A DNA stretch of 64,000 nt, from the NCBI GenBank assembly GCA_019509785.1, contig JAEKLQ010000039.1, positions 116,189 to 180,188 of the forward strand, in the 5' to 3' direction. Shown in pieces: positions 1 through 7,193 of the stretch. This stretch comes from Fibrobacterota bacterium (GTDB taxonomy: Bacteria > Fibrobacterota > Fibrobacteria > UBA11236). How positions within the stretch are numbered: position 1 is the stretch's first letter; the number at the start of each line of letters is the position of its first letter. A model generated the notes under the pieces. It saw nothing but the letters and a program-made list of their open reading frames with translations. It was not told where the DNA came from and searched no databases. The position numbers and the translations under genes are program-made.

Positions 1-2
1 GG

Positions 3-131
3 CCCAACAGTTCCTTCACCGTACTCCCCAATCGGTTGGGCGTCGCTTTTGATCTGCGGTACCGGATCCAAAAGAACGGGGAGACTGCCCCGATATTCAT
101 CGATACGGTCCTGTGCCGGGGAAAAATATGA
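3..131 (+). CDS. C-terminal end of a protein starting before the window (partial)
   Basis: An open frame of 42 codons runs from the window edge to a TGA at 129-131. That stop overlaps the ATG of the next gene as ATGA, the same junction used repeatedly in this operon, which is the main reason to believe it. The visible tail is rich in beta-type residues and ends CRGKI, compatible with the end of a pilin-like or PilW-like protein, but too little is visible to assign a family. Confidence 0.5.
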   Translation, partial: PNSSFTVLPNRLGVAFDLRYRIQKNGETAPIFIDTVLCRGKI

Positions 132-658
132 AAGGGCAGCGAGGCTCCATTCTGGCCGGGGTCGTGGGCCTTACCGTCGGCATTACGGCCGCCATCGCCG
201 GCTTTCTGGTTGTAGCAGGCAACACCACCCGGCTCGAAGCCGATTCCGAATCGGATATACAACTCCACTACGCCGCGCAGTCGGCGATGGTCATGGGGCT
301 TCGTTGGCTGCGAAGCTACCCGGATCCGTCTATTCCTCCGAATGGCCATTTGGGGGATGATAACTGGCCCGCGCAGCCAATCGTCCTTAATTCGCCGGGA
401 AACAATGACACCGCGATTACGGCCAACAATTACAGCGCAATGGACGGGGCCCAGGTGAAAGTCGTATTTTCCGCCACCCCCACCGAATTCGAACATCACA
501 AACTCCGTTGCCTTGCGACGATGGGCAGCGGTAAGGACACTCTCGAAATCAATTACTATGTGAAATCGGCGGGTGCGACTACGGAAAACGAAAACGGCGC
601 TACGCTCTATTCTCTGGCCACGGCCCAGTGGCGGGAAACCATCCACCCGGGACATTGA
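128..658 (+). CDS. PilX-like minor pilin/prepilin-like protein
   Basis: Protein of 176 residues. A short basic leader (MKGQRG) is followed at once by a hydrophobic segment of about 22 residues (residues 7-28), then a soluble domain with AAQSAMVMGLRWL, which resembles the N-terminal helix and helix continuation of PilX-type minor pilins. The usual glutamate at +5 of classical type IV pilins is not evident. I chose ATG 128 because it forms an ATGA overlap with the upstream stop; an in-frame GTG at 113 is the alternative. It precedes pilM by 7 bases. Likely role: initiation or priming of the pilus/pseudopilus. Family placement rests on N-terminus and context, not on a diagnostic motif. Confidence 0.6.
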   Translation: MKGQRGSILAGVVGLTVGITAAIAGFLVVAGNTTRLEADSESDIQLHYAAQSAMVMGLRWLRSYPDPSIPPNGHLGDDNWPAQPIVLNSPGNNDTAITANNYSAMDGAQVKVVFSATPTEFEHHKLRCLATMGSGKDTLEINYYVKSAGATTENENGATLYSLATAQWRETIHPGH

Positions 659-665
659 AGGAACC

Positions 666-1616
666 ATGACGAAAAGGACCATACAGGCCGCCAAGCCGGG
701 CAAGATCCTGGGCATCGAGCATGACCACCTGGGCATCCGGTGCGCGCGGCTCTCCAGCGACGGCCGGGGCAGCTTCACGGTCGACAGGCTGGAGGAAATC
801 AAGGGCGACTTCGCCGAGGATGCCGCCTTGCTGGAAGGTCTGCGCCAAGTCCGATCGATTTTCGGCGTCTCCTCCCGGGATGCGGTGGTGACCTGCCTGG
901 CGGGCAAGCAGATATTCGCATCCCAAATCGAATTCCGCCGCCTGAGCCCGGAGGAAATGGATCAGGCCTTGAGGTTGGAACTGCGCAAGACCGTGCACTT
1001 CGAAGTGGCCACATCCACGCTCGATTACCAAATCCTGCCGGGCGAGGATGAATCCAGCGGCGGTCCGGTCCAGGTGATGGTGGCCCTGGCCGCCAATACC
1101 CTGCTCAATCGAAGCCTGCAATTGCTGGAGAGAGCCGGCTTGCAACCTTCGGCGGTGGACGTGCTGCCGGTGGCAATCGCCAACGCCTTGTGGTCCTTAG
1201 CCGATGGCACGGCCGATCACCCCCTGATCGGGCTGCACGTAGGCGCGCAGATCTCCACCATCGTCATCGTCAGCGAGCATTCCCCCTTCTTCAACCGGAC
1301 TATCTACTTCGCCGCCGAAGACATGTTCCGCAAGGAAGCCAATCCCGCCGACCGCGACAAACGCTTGCAATCGCTGTCCGACGAGGTTTCCCGATCCCTC
1401 CTGTTTTATGAGAAGAACTACGGGCTTTCCGGATACCAGGGCATCTTCTTGTTGGGGGATTACCTCGACGGGAATGGACTCATCGCCTCCCTGAACCGAC
1501 AGACTTCCCTGCCTATCCACAAAATGGATCTGCCGGCCAAGCTGGGCTATCAGAAGGGGCAGAACCCGGGCCATTTCGACCTGGCGGTTTCCTTGGCCCT
1601 CAGGGGGGACACATGA
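666..1616 (+). CDS. pilM: type IV pilus assembly protein PilM-like, actin-like ATPase
   Basis: 316 residues. PilM is an actin-fold cytoplasmic protein that binds the N-terminal peptide of PilN and links the inner-membrane platform to the assembly ATPase. Visible features: an N-terminal GIEHDHLGIRCARL beta segment like the PilM phosphate-1 region, a middle PEEMDQALRLELRK segment typical of PilM/EpsL-type proteins, and GLHVGAQISTIVIV, the second nucleotide-binding beta hairpin. The start at ATG 666 has a good ribosome site (GAAGGAA, 658-664); an in-frame extension to 573 would overlap the upstream gene by 86 bases and is rejected. The stop overlaps the pilN start (ATGA). Confidence 0.85.
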   Translation: MTKRTIQAAKPGKILGIEHDHLGIRCARLSSDGRGSFTVDRLEEIKGDFAEDAALLEGLRQVRSIFGVSSRDAVVTCLAGKQIFASQIEFRRLSPEEMDQALRLELRKTVHFEVATSTLDYQILPGEDESSGGPVQVMVALAANTLLNRSLQLLERAGLQPSAVDVLPVAIANALWSLADGTADHPLIGLHVGAQISTIVIVSEHSPFFNRTIYFAAEDMFRKEANPADRDKRLQSLSDEVSRSLLFYEKNYGLSGYQGIFLLGDYLDGNGLIASLNRQTSLPIHKMDLPAKLGYQKGQNPGHFDLAVSLALRGDT

Positions 1617-2212
1617 TCGCCATCAAGACGGGCGGTATGTACCGTATCAATCTCATCCGGGATTTGCGCGAAAAGGAATTCCGCCAGGAACGGAAGCGGC
1701 GCATGGCCCTGATAGTGGGACTAGGCTGTTTCGGTTTTTTCTTCATCTCCGTCCTCTATTCCGCGCTTACCATCTGGCAGATGGAGGAAGTTCTGAAAAG
1801 GGAACGGGTAAAAGTCGATCACCTGAAGCAGGAATACCAGAAATACACGGCCACGCGTTTGATCGTGGACAAAACCGACCTGGAATTGCTCAACAGCCTG
1901 CAAGGCAAGGGGGTTTTCTGGACCAAGAAGCTCGCGGCGGTGGCCAAATACCTGCCCGAGAATTATTGGATCACCCAGTTCAGCTTTGGCGCCGAGCACT
2001 TCCGGGTTTCAGGATACGGCTTCGTAGGGCCGCAGCAGAACCAGTTGATCGTTTTGAACGCCTATCTCGATAAGCTGCGGGCGGACACCACCTTCACGGA
2101 TGTTTTCAAGTTTGTCCAATTGGTCTCCGCGGATCGCAGTAACGATGCCGGGCAGGGGCGCTGCGCGTTCGAATTCACGGCCGATACCGATGCCAGGAAG
2201 GCGGCCCAATGA
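1613..2212 (+). CDS. pilN: type IV pilus/type II secretion inner-membrane protein PilN-like
   Basis: 199 residues. A short cytoplasmic N-terminus containing YRINLIRDLREKE (the PilM-binding type motif INLLP-like), one membrane segment at about residues 34-54, a coiled-coil region with alternating charges (about 58-85), then a compact periplasmic domain. This is the bitopic PilN layout. It overlaps pilM upstream and pilO downstream by four bases each, pointing to translational coupling and stoichiometric PilM-N-O production. A second in-frame ATG nine codons in (MYRINLIRD) is a possible alternative start. Confidence 0.85.
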   Translation: MIAIKTGGMYRINLIRDLREKEFRQERKRRMALIVGLGCFGFFFISVLYSALTIWQMEEVLKRERVKVDHLKQEYQKYTATRLIVDKTDLELLNSLQGKGVFWTKKLAAVAKYLPENYWITQFSFGAEHFRVSGYGFVGPQQNQLIVLNAYLDKLRADTTFTDVFKFVQLVSADRSNDAGQGRCAFEFTADTDARKAAQ

Positions 2213-2796
2213 AGTCCAGCGAAGGCATGTTGATCGCCATGGCGGTGGCTGGCGTAGCCATGGTCCCGCTAGATATGCTCTACACCTCCCGGTTCGTACC
2301 CCGTTTCCAGGAGATCGAAAAGCAAAGGATCATCACCTCCAACCAAATAGCCACCGCCAAGATCGTCTCGGAAAACCTCAACCACGTCCGGGACCTTGTC
2401 TTTCGCAACATGTCCTTCGCCGGCCAGAAAGACTCTGTTTCGCACGAGGCCATCCTATTCGAATTCCTGACTACGTGCGTGAACGATCTCAAGATGAAGC
2501 TGGTGTCGGTCCGACCCTCCACGCCTTCGGTGCAAGGCAGAGTCAACATTAACGGGTACGATATCGTTATGGAAGGGGATTTCTTCCGCTTCGGGGAGTT
2601 CTGCTCCAAGCTGGAAAACAGCCAACGTTTGCTCGCGGTTACCGCATTCGAAGTTTCCCAACACGGCAAAGAGGCGGAGCCATCCGCGCCGGCCAAAGGA
2701 GGGAAAACCGCTGCCACGCACGATTCGGCGCCGGAAGTCCGCGGCACCGTCATCAAACTCCATCTTGACACCTTCGTCGTCAGGAAGGGGGGCTGA
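2209..2796 (+). CDS. pilO: type IV pilus inner-membrane protein PilO-like
   Basis: 195 residues. One N-terminal membrane segment (about residues 7-25), a helical stretch, then a ferredoxin-like periplasmic domain: LKMKLVSVRPSTPSV followed by GYDIVMEGDFFRFGEFCSKLEN matches the PilO pattern in which a G-x-F-x-x-h-x-x-F-h-x-x-L motif closes the fold. A Lys/Ala/Pro-rich linker sits near residues 155-175. It pairs with PilN in the periplasm and supports the secretin via PilP. Position between pilN and the pilP-like gene confirms the call. Confidence 0.8.
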   Translation: MKSSEGMLIAMAVAGVAMVPLDMLYTSRFVPRFQEIEKQRIITSNQIATAKIVSENLNHVRDLVFRNMSFAGQKDSVSHEAILFEFLTTCVNDLKMKLVSVRPSTPSVQGRVNINGYDIVMEGDFFRFGEFCSKLENSQRLLAVTAFEVSQHGKEAEPSAPAKGGKTAATHDSAPEVRGTVIKLHLDTFVVRKGG

Positions 2797-2799
2797 GGC

Positions 2800-3287
2800 A
2801 TGCGCGTTTCCTCCTTTTCCATAGCGGCCGTTCTCGCCATGATCCTGGCCCTGGGGCTGGCCCTGCGCATCTATTCCCAAAGCAACGGCTTCCATGCCAT
2901 GGTCAATCAATCCTTGGCCACTACCGAAGGCTATGACCAGAAATTCATCCCGGCGCGGTCGCGCCCAGCCGAACCGTCGCCGCCGCCCCGAGGCCCATGC
3001 AGGCAGGCAAGACCAAGTCTGCCGGGAAAGCCAAGCCCGATAGTTCCTTCCAGCTTCCCGCCGCCCCGCCGCCGGACAAGGTCAAACTCACCGCCATCAT
3101 CGCCGACGATTACGGACAACACACCGCCATCGTCATGGACGGGGAGCGCTCCTTGTCCGTAGACGTTGGCGACATGGTCGGGGCCCGTAAGGTCACCAAG
3201 GTCACGAGCAAAGACATCACCATGGAAGACGATTCCGCGATCTACGTGTACGATCTCGCCGGCAATCGCAGCTATCAGAAGAAATGA
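2800..3287 (+). pseudogene. pilP: PilP-like protein, reading frame broken near 2953-2958
   Basis: The reading frame from ATG 2800 encodes a signal/anchor helix (residues about 5-22) but turns into proline/arginine-rich non-coding-like sequence after about residue 50. The frame that overlaps the secretin start (ATGA at 3284) encodes a plausible PilP core: DKVKLTAIIADDYGQHTAIV, then LSVDVGDMVGARKVTKVTSKD. Joining the two at the GCGCG run near 2953-2958, by removing one CG dinucleotide, gives one continuous protein of about 161 residues with a proline/alanine linker, the expected PilP layout. I therefore annotate one gene with a two-base frameshift, either a real mutation or an assembly error. 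All neighbours are intact, which favours an error. Confidence 0.65.
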
Positions 3288-4648
3288 GGCCGTACCGCAT
3301 GCTGAATAACCCTTTACCGCGTACCGCCTGCATGCCCCTATTGGCCTTGCTGTACGCCCTATCCGCTGCTGCCGCGCCGCTTGGCTCCTCCATTTCTTCG
3401 GGACCCGTGGCGCCGGCCGCCGAGGCCAAATCGGAATCCCCCATCATCACCAAGGATCCGAATCCCCAGCTTCGCGTTCCCATTTCCCTCAACGCGCAGG
3501 ACGCCAACCTTTCGGAGATCCTGAAGGTTCTGGCCGATCGCTCGAGCATGAACTTCGTGGCGGGCGAGGGCGTTCAGAAGGCCAAGATCACCATCATCCT
3601 CAACAAGACCCCGGTCGCGGAGGCAATCGATCTCATCGTGCGCGCCGCCGGCCTGTCCTACGAGATCATCGGCAATTCGGTACTCATCGGCGAAGTGGGC
3701 AAACTCAAGGACGAGGTGGGCCAGTCCGGTTACGTCATCGCCCTCAACTACGCCGACGCCGAAGAGGTGGCCGGGATGTTGGCCGACTTCTCCAAGAACG
3801 TGAAGGTGGACAAGGGCGGCAACCGGCTCATCGCCTACGCCAGCCCGCGCGTCATCAACGAGATCGAGCGCATCGTGAGGTCCATCGATCATCCGCATAC
3901 CCAGGTGCTGCTGGAGACCCGTCTCATCGAGGTTACCCTGGACAACAACGAGAAGTACGGCATCGACTGGGGCAATCTGTCCCCCATCACCACCGGCCTG
4001 TCGTTCCCCCAGGTCAAATCCACGGAGGCTTACCTCCTGAAGAACGGCGTGCGCGGGCCCATCAATTTCAATCTATTGCTGGACATGCTCATCCAGAGCG
4101 GGGACGCGCGCGTGCTGATGAACTCCAAGCTGACCACCACCAACAACCGCGAAGCCAGCCTCCTGATAGGGCAGAAGATCCCGTACGTGATCCAATCCTT
4201 CAATACCGCCGCCACGGCCAGCACCGGGGCCAACCTCCAGATCGAGAAGGAAGAGGTGGGCGTGAAGATGAAGATGCTGCCGCACGTCAACGAGGATTCG
4301 GAGATCACCTTGGTGCTGGAACCCGAAGTCAGCTCCATCACCGGGTTCAAGGGACCAAACCAGGAGTTGCCCCTGGTGAAAGTGCGGACCGCGAAGACGA
4401 CCGTACGCGTGGCCGATGGGCAAACCGTTTTCCTGGCCGGCCTGCTTTCGGAAGAGGAAACCGAAGAGCTCAGCAAGCTGCCGGTATTGGGGCAGATTCC
4501 GTTGATCGGAGCGCTGTTCACCCATCGCCTGAAGGCCAAGACCAAGACCAACCTCATCATCGAGGTGAAGCCGCGTATCATCCGTAAGTCCTCGGACCTG
4601 GCCTTCGAGGGCGCGGCGGCCAAGCCGGATTCGGCGGCGGCGAAGTAG
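3284..4648 (+). CDS. pilQ: secretin, PilQ/GspD family (short form)
   Basis: 454 residues, shorter than the usual 600-750 of PilQ. Order: signal peptide (about 1-30), STN-type domain (about 67-128: DANLSEILKVLADRSSMNFV), a NolW-type secretin N domain (about 140-205), and the secretin barrel domain (about 215-440) with PYVIQSF, the long KVRTAKTTVRVADGQTVFLAGL strand and the signature LPVLGQIPLIGALF near the C-terminus. It forms the outer-membrane channel for pilus or substrate passage. No AMIN domains are present. Start at 3284 overlaps the previous stop; ATG 3299 is an alternative. Last gene of the operon; the following gene is convergent and abuts it directly. Confidence 0.93.
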   Translation: MRPYRMLNNPLPRTACMPLLALLYALSAAAAPLGSSISSGPVAPAAEAKSESPIITKDPNPQLRVPISLNAQDANLSEILKVLADRSSMNFVAGEGVQKAKITIILNKTPVAEAIDLIVRAAGLSYEIIGNSVLIGEVGKLKDEVGQSGYVIALNYADAEEVAGMLADFSKNVKVDKGGNRLIAYASPRVINEIERIVRSIDHPHTQVLLETRLIEVTLDNNEKYGIDWGNLSPITTGLSFPQVKSTEAYLLKNGVRGPINFNLLLDMLIQSGDARVLMNSKLTTTNNREASLLIGQKIPYVIQSFNTAATASTGANLQIEKEEVGVKMKMLPHVNEDSEITLVLEPEVSSITGFKGPNQELPLVKVRTAKTTVRVADGQTVFLAGLLSEEETEELSKLPVLGQIPLIGALFTHRLKAKTKTNLIIEVKPRIIRKSSDLAFEGAAAKPDSAAAK

Positions 4649-5884
4649 CTACAGGGCCGCTACGGGGATCGAAAAAATCTTCGGCCCTAGTGGCATCGCC
4701 CGGTCGGCGAGACAGATCAAGCCCCCCGGCCCGATCGGCATCCCTAGCTTTTCCAGAACCTGGAAATGCCTCGTGTCGTCCCTGCGAGGCGAGGCGGTTT
4801 TCTTGAACTCCAAGGGATATACGGTGCCATCCTGGATGATAAGCAAGTCGATTTCCTTCTGATCCTTATCGCGATAGAAATAGAAGGGCGCGGATTTACC
4901 GGTATGCCAGTATCCCTTCAGGAGTTCGGAGAGGATCCACGTTTCCAAAATGGCTCCCGACATCGCCCCCGATTCCAAAGTGCCCGGATCGGACCATTTG
5001 GTGAGATAGGCGCATAAGCCCGTATCCAGGAAATACAGCTTGGGGGTCTTAATCATCCGTTTGGTAACGTTGTTGAACCAGGGCTCAAGCAAGTAGACGA
5101 TTCCCGATGCCACCAGGATGGAAAGCCAGCTTTTCGCGGAGTGCGGAGTAACTCCCGTATCCTTGGCGAGATCGGAAAGGTTCAATAATTGCCCGGTCCT
5201 CGCCGCCGCAGCGCGCATAAATCTCAGGAAGGCGACTTCATCCCCGACACGCGCCAAGTCCCGAACATCGCGTTGTAGATAGGTCTGCACATAAGAGGAA
5301 TAGAACAGGTTCCAATCGGCGTCAGGATTCACCGCCAGGGTGGGGAAGCTACCGCGCCAGATCTGTTGGAATAACTCCCGCAAAGGCAGGGAGCCGCCAG
5401 TGCGTAGACGGGCTGCGATGATATCGGATTCGGGGAGGAAGGGGCGGCTCTCTTCCGGTTGACCTAGAAGCTCCCTGCGCGATAGCCCGAGCAATTGGAC
5501 GACAGCCACTCGGCCCGCCAAGGACTCTGACACTCCTTTCATAAGGTGGAATTGTTGGGGCCCCGTAAGCCAAAACGCTCCCTCTTCATGACGTTCGTCC
5601 ACCGCCATCTTGATATAAGGAAGCAAGCCGGGCGCGTATTGGATTTCATCGATGAGTATTGGTGGGCGATATGTTTGGAAAAAGAGGGCGGGATCCTCAT
5701 TGGCCAAGCTGAGGGAAGCCGGATCGTCCAGGGTCACGTAGGTCCGGCCGGCTTTACTTTGGTGCCGGAGAAAGGTCGTCTTTCCGACCTGTCGTGGCCC
5801 CGTAATCATAAGGGCAGGGAAGTGCCTTCCGATTTTTTCGAGGGAGACTTCCAAGGTTCTGGCGAAATACTTGGCTTTAAGCAT
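4649..5884 (-). CDS. AAA-family ATP-binding protein with DUF4143 domain
   Basis: 411 residues. The N-terminal AAA_14-type ATPase has Walker A GPRQVGKT (residues 29-36), Walker B ILIDEIQYAP and a sensor-like WLTGPQQF. The C-terminal DUF4143 region includes YLQRDVRDLARVGD, a winged-helix-like LSDLAKDTGVTPHSAKSWL, LYFLDTGLCAYL, and FYFYRDKDQKEIDLLI, a restriction-endonuclease-like strand pattern. The family is widespread, often in accessory DNA, and its cellular role is unknown. The stop codon abuts the secretin stop on the opposite strand. A large inverted repeat lies immediately upstream of the start codon, with a GGAG ribosome site in its loop. Confidence 0.9.
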   Translation of the reverse strand: MLKAKYFARTLEVSLEKIGRHFPALMITGPRQVGKTTFLRHQSKAGRTYVTLDDPASLSLANEDPALFFQTYRPPILIDEIQYAPGLLPYIKMAVDERHEEGAFWLTGPQQFHLMKGVSESLAGRVAVVQLLGLSRRELLGQPEESRPFLPESDIIAARLRTGGSLPLRELFQQIWRGSFPTLAVNPDADWNLFYSSYVQTYLQRDVRDLARVGDEVAFLRFMRAAAARTGQLLNLSDLAKDTGVTPHSAKSWLSILVASGIVYLLEPWFNNVTKRMIKTPKLYFLDTGLCAYLTKWSDPGTLESGAMSGAILETWILSELLKGYWHTGKSAPFYFYRDKDQKEIDLLIIQDGTVYPLEFKKTASPRRDDTRHFQVLEKLGMPIGPGGLICLADRAMPLGPKIFSIPVAAL

Positions 5885-5917
5885 CGTCTATAATGTACTC
5901 CAACTACATAATAGACG
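5885..5917 (-). promoter_or_regulatory. inverted repeat directly upstream of the ATPase start
   Basis: Two 13-base arms (5885-5897 and 5905-5917) pair with one mismatch around a 7-base spacer. The left arm touches the start codon at 5884. On the minus strand the spacer reads GTTGGAG, placing the only Shine-Dalgarno-like GGAG in the loop. It could be an operator for autorepression or an RNA hairpin that controls translation. The remainder of the gap up to 6179 holds no gene that I can support; a smaller 7-base-arm hairpin (AGAAAAG/CTTTTCT) lies at 6071-6088. Confidence 0.55.
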
Positions 5918-6179
5918 AAAGTATTGGCTTTTTCAAGCTATAAAGGCCAATTATCCGGAGGGGGGGTGCTACTCCAAACTGGATCGAAAGACTTCCTGCT
6001 CGTGGGTAAAATTACGGCATATTTACCCACATGTACGAAAGACTCATTGCCCCGATCCTAGCCAAGAGCAAGAAAAGCCTGCTTTTCTAAAAGACCTTCC
6101 CACCGGCTGAACGCGGGATTTTCGAAACGGAAACCCCAAGAGATGGCAGATCCGATAGACCACAAATACGGGTCGTTAA

Positions 6180-6563
6180 TTAAGCGGCCCGAGGCTTCCT
6201 TATAGGTTCACTCTCAGCTAGAAGCGAAGCCGCCGGAATCTTCAGTTTATTATGCAGCGCCCGCATCATTCGAACAGAGAGGGATCTTTTCCTATTCAAT
6301 ATTTCAGTGGAGCGATTTCTTCCCCCCAAATATCGCGCCAAATCCGTTTTCTTAAGTCCACTTTGGTCCATTCTGAATTTGATTGCCTCGATCGGGTCTG
6401 GGGAAAGGATCTTGTATTTTTCGCTTTCGTAGTTCTCAACCAGGATTGCCAGAACAGAAAGCTCATCCCCTTTTTTTGTGTTTGGCTCCGCGTCCCACAG
6501 TTCTTCAATACGGGCCAGCGTTTGCTTGTAATCCATTTCGGTTTTGATAGGCTTGATATTCAT
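6180..6563 (-). CDS. higA: HigA-type antitoxin, XRE helix-turn-helix protein
   Basis: 127 residues. The C-terminal half carries an XRE-type helix-turn-helix: MDQSGLKKTDLARYLGG, then RSTEILNRKRSLSVRMMRAL and KLKIPAASLL (about residues 70-115), as in HigA antitoxins of HigB2/PF09907 partners. The N-terminal part, with ARIEELWDAEPNTKKGDEL, matches the dimerisation/toxin-binding half of these antitoxins. The start ATG overlaps the last base of the toxin stop (TAATG), so the two are translationally coupled in toxin-first order, which is characteristic of hig loci. It is expected to bind the toxin and repress the promoter. Confidence 0.9.
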   Translation of the reverse strand: MNIKPIKTEMDYKQTLARIEELWDAEPNTKKGDELSVLAILVENYESEKYKILSPDPIEAIKFRMDQSGLKKTDLARYLGGRNRSTEILNRKRSLSVRMMRALHNKLKIPAASLLAESEPIRKPRAA

Positions 6564-6862
6564 TAGATGGTCCTCGCATCAATGGCGTCATACTCCTTGT
6601 GGCCGCCCACAAATCGTATGTAGGCGATCTTAAAGTCATACTTGATGGCTACGATAAGCCGATATTTGTTTCCCTTAATGTTGAATACGACCCGACTGCT
6701 CCCTACAATGCTTGCCGAGAGGTATTTGGCCTTGATGTCGTTTGGCCCTGTCCATTCGGCTTCCTTGGCTTCCGCGTACCAAGCGCGAAGCGCCTGTTCA
6801 GCATCCTGATTTCCGGGCTTTTGCCAGAACTCTTTGAGCGTTCTGATGGCAATGACCCTCAT
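6563..6862 (-). CDS. higB: HigB-type mRNA interferase toxin
   Basis: 99 residues from ATG 6862, which has a GAAGGG ribosome site just before it; an in-frame ATG at 6880 would start inside the operator palindrome. Sequence features of the PF09907 HigB family: RTLKEFWQKPGNQDAEQALRAW near the N-terminus, KAKYLSASIVGSSRVVFNIKGNKYRLI in the middle and KIAYIRFVGGHKEYDAI at the C-terminus. Family members cleave ribosome-bound mRNA. It is the first gene of the pair with the antitoxin gene. The AT-rich composition compared with the flanking pilus genes suggests horizontal acquisition. Confidence 0.9.
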   Translation of the reverse strand: MRVIAIRTLKEFWQKPGNQDAEQALRAWYAEAKEAEWTGPNDIKAKYLSASIVGSSRVVFNIKGNKYRLIVAIKYDFKIAYIRFVGGHKEYDAIDARTI

Positions 6863-6879
6863 CCCTTCAGAAGATAGCA

Positions 6880-6898
6880 TGTTCCCATTTTGGGAACA
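6880..6898 (-). promoter_or_regulatory. probable HigBA operator palindrome
   Basis: A perfect inverted repeat with 8-base arms (TGTTCCCA/TGGGAACA) and a TTT centre lies 17 bases upstream of the toxin start. Type II antitoxins of this family bind short palindromes at their own promoter, so this is the expected autoregulatory site. A degraded half-site (TTTTGGGATTTTGGAAC) follows at about 6918-6934. The rest of the stretch to 7193 is GC-rich and shows nothing else I can name. Confidence 0.6.
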
Positions 6899-7193
6899 AG
6901 GCCTACTTCAGCTCTTATTTTGGGATTTTGGAACGACTTGGAGAGACTCCCCTACTGGAAAATGCCCCCTTAAACAGGAGGCCCGAACCTTCGGCTCCGG
7001 GTTACCCCCCGGCCCCCAATACGGTCGATACTTCCGAGGTAGAAGGCGAAATCCCGGGGGGCCCGGCCTCCAAGTCCGCAACCGGCCCAAACGCCCTTTG
7101 GTCGACGGGGACTGCGGCCCTTGGGGGAATAGTGCTACCTTTAGGGTTTGCTCGCCGCCGGATCGGTTCCGTCGGCCGCCTTCGGTAACATTT

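Noticed and set aside
2940..3000. Programmed ribosomal frameshift in the PilP-like gene
   Set aside because: No slippery heptamer or downstream structure is visible, and PilP is not known to use frameshifting; an indel is simpler.
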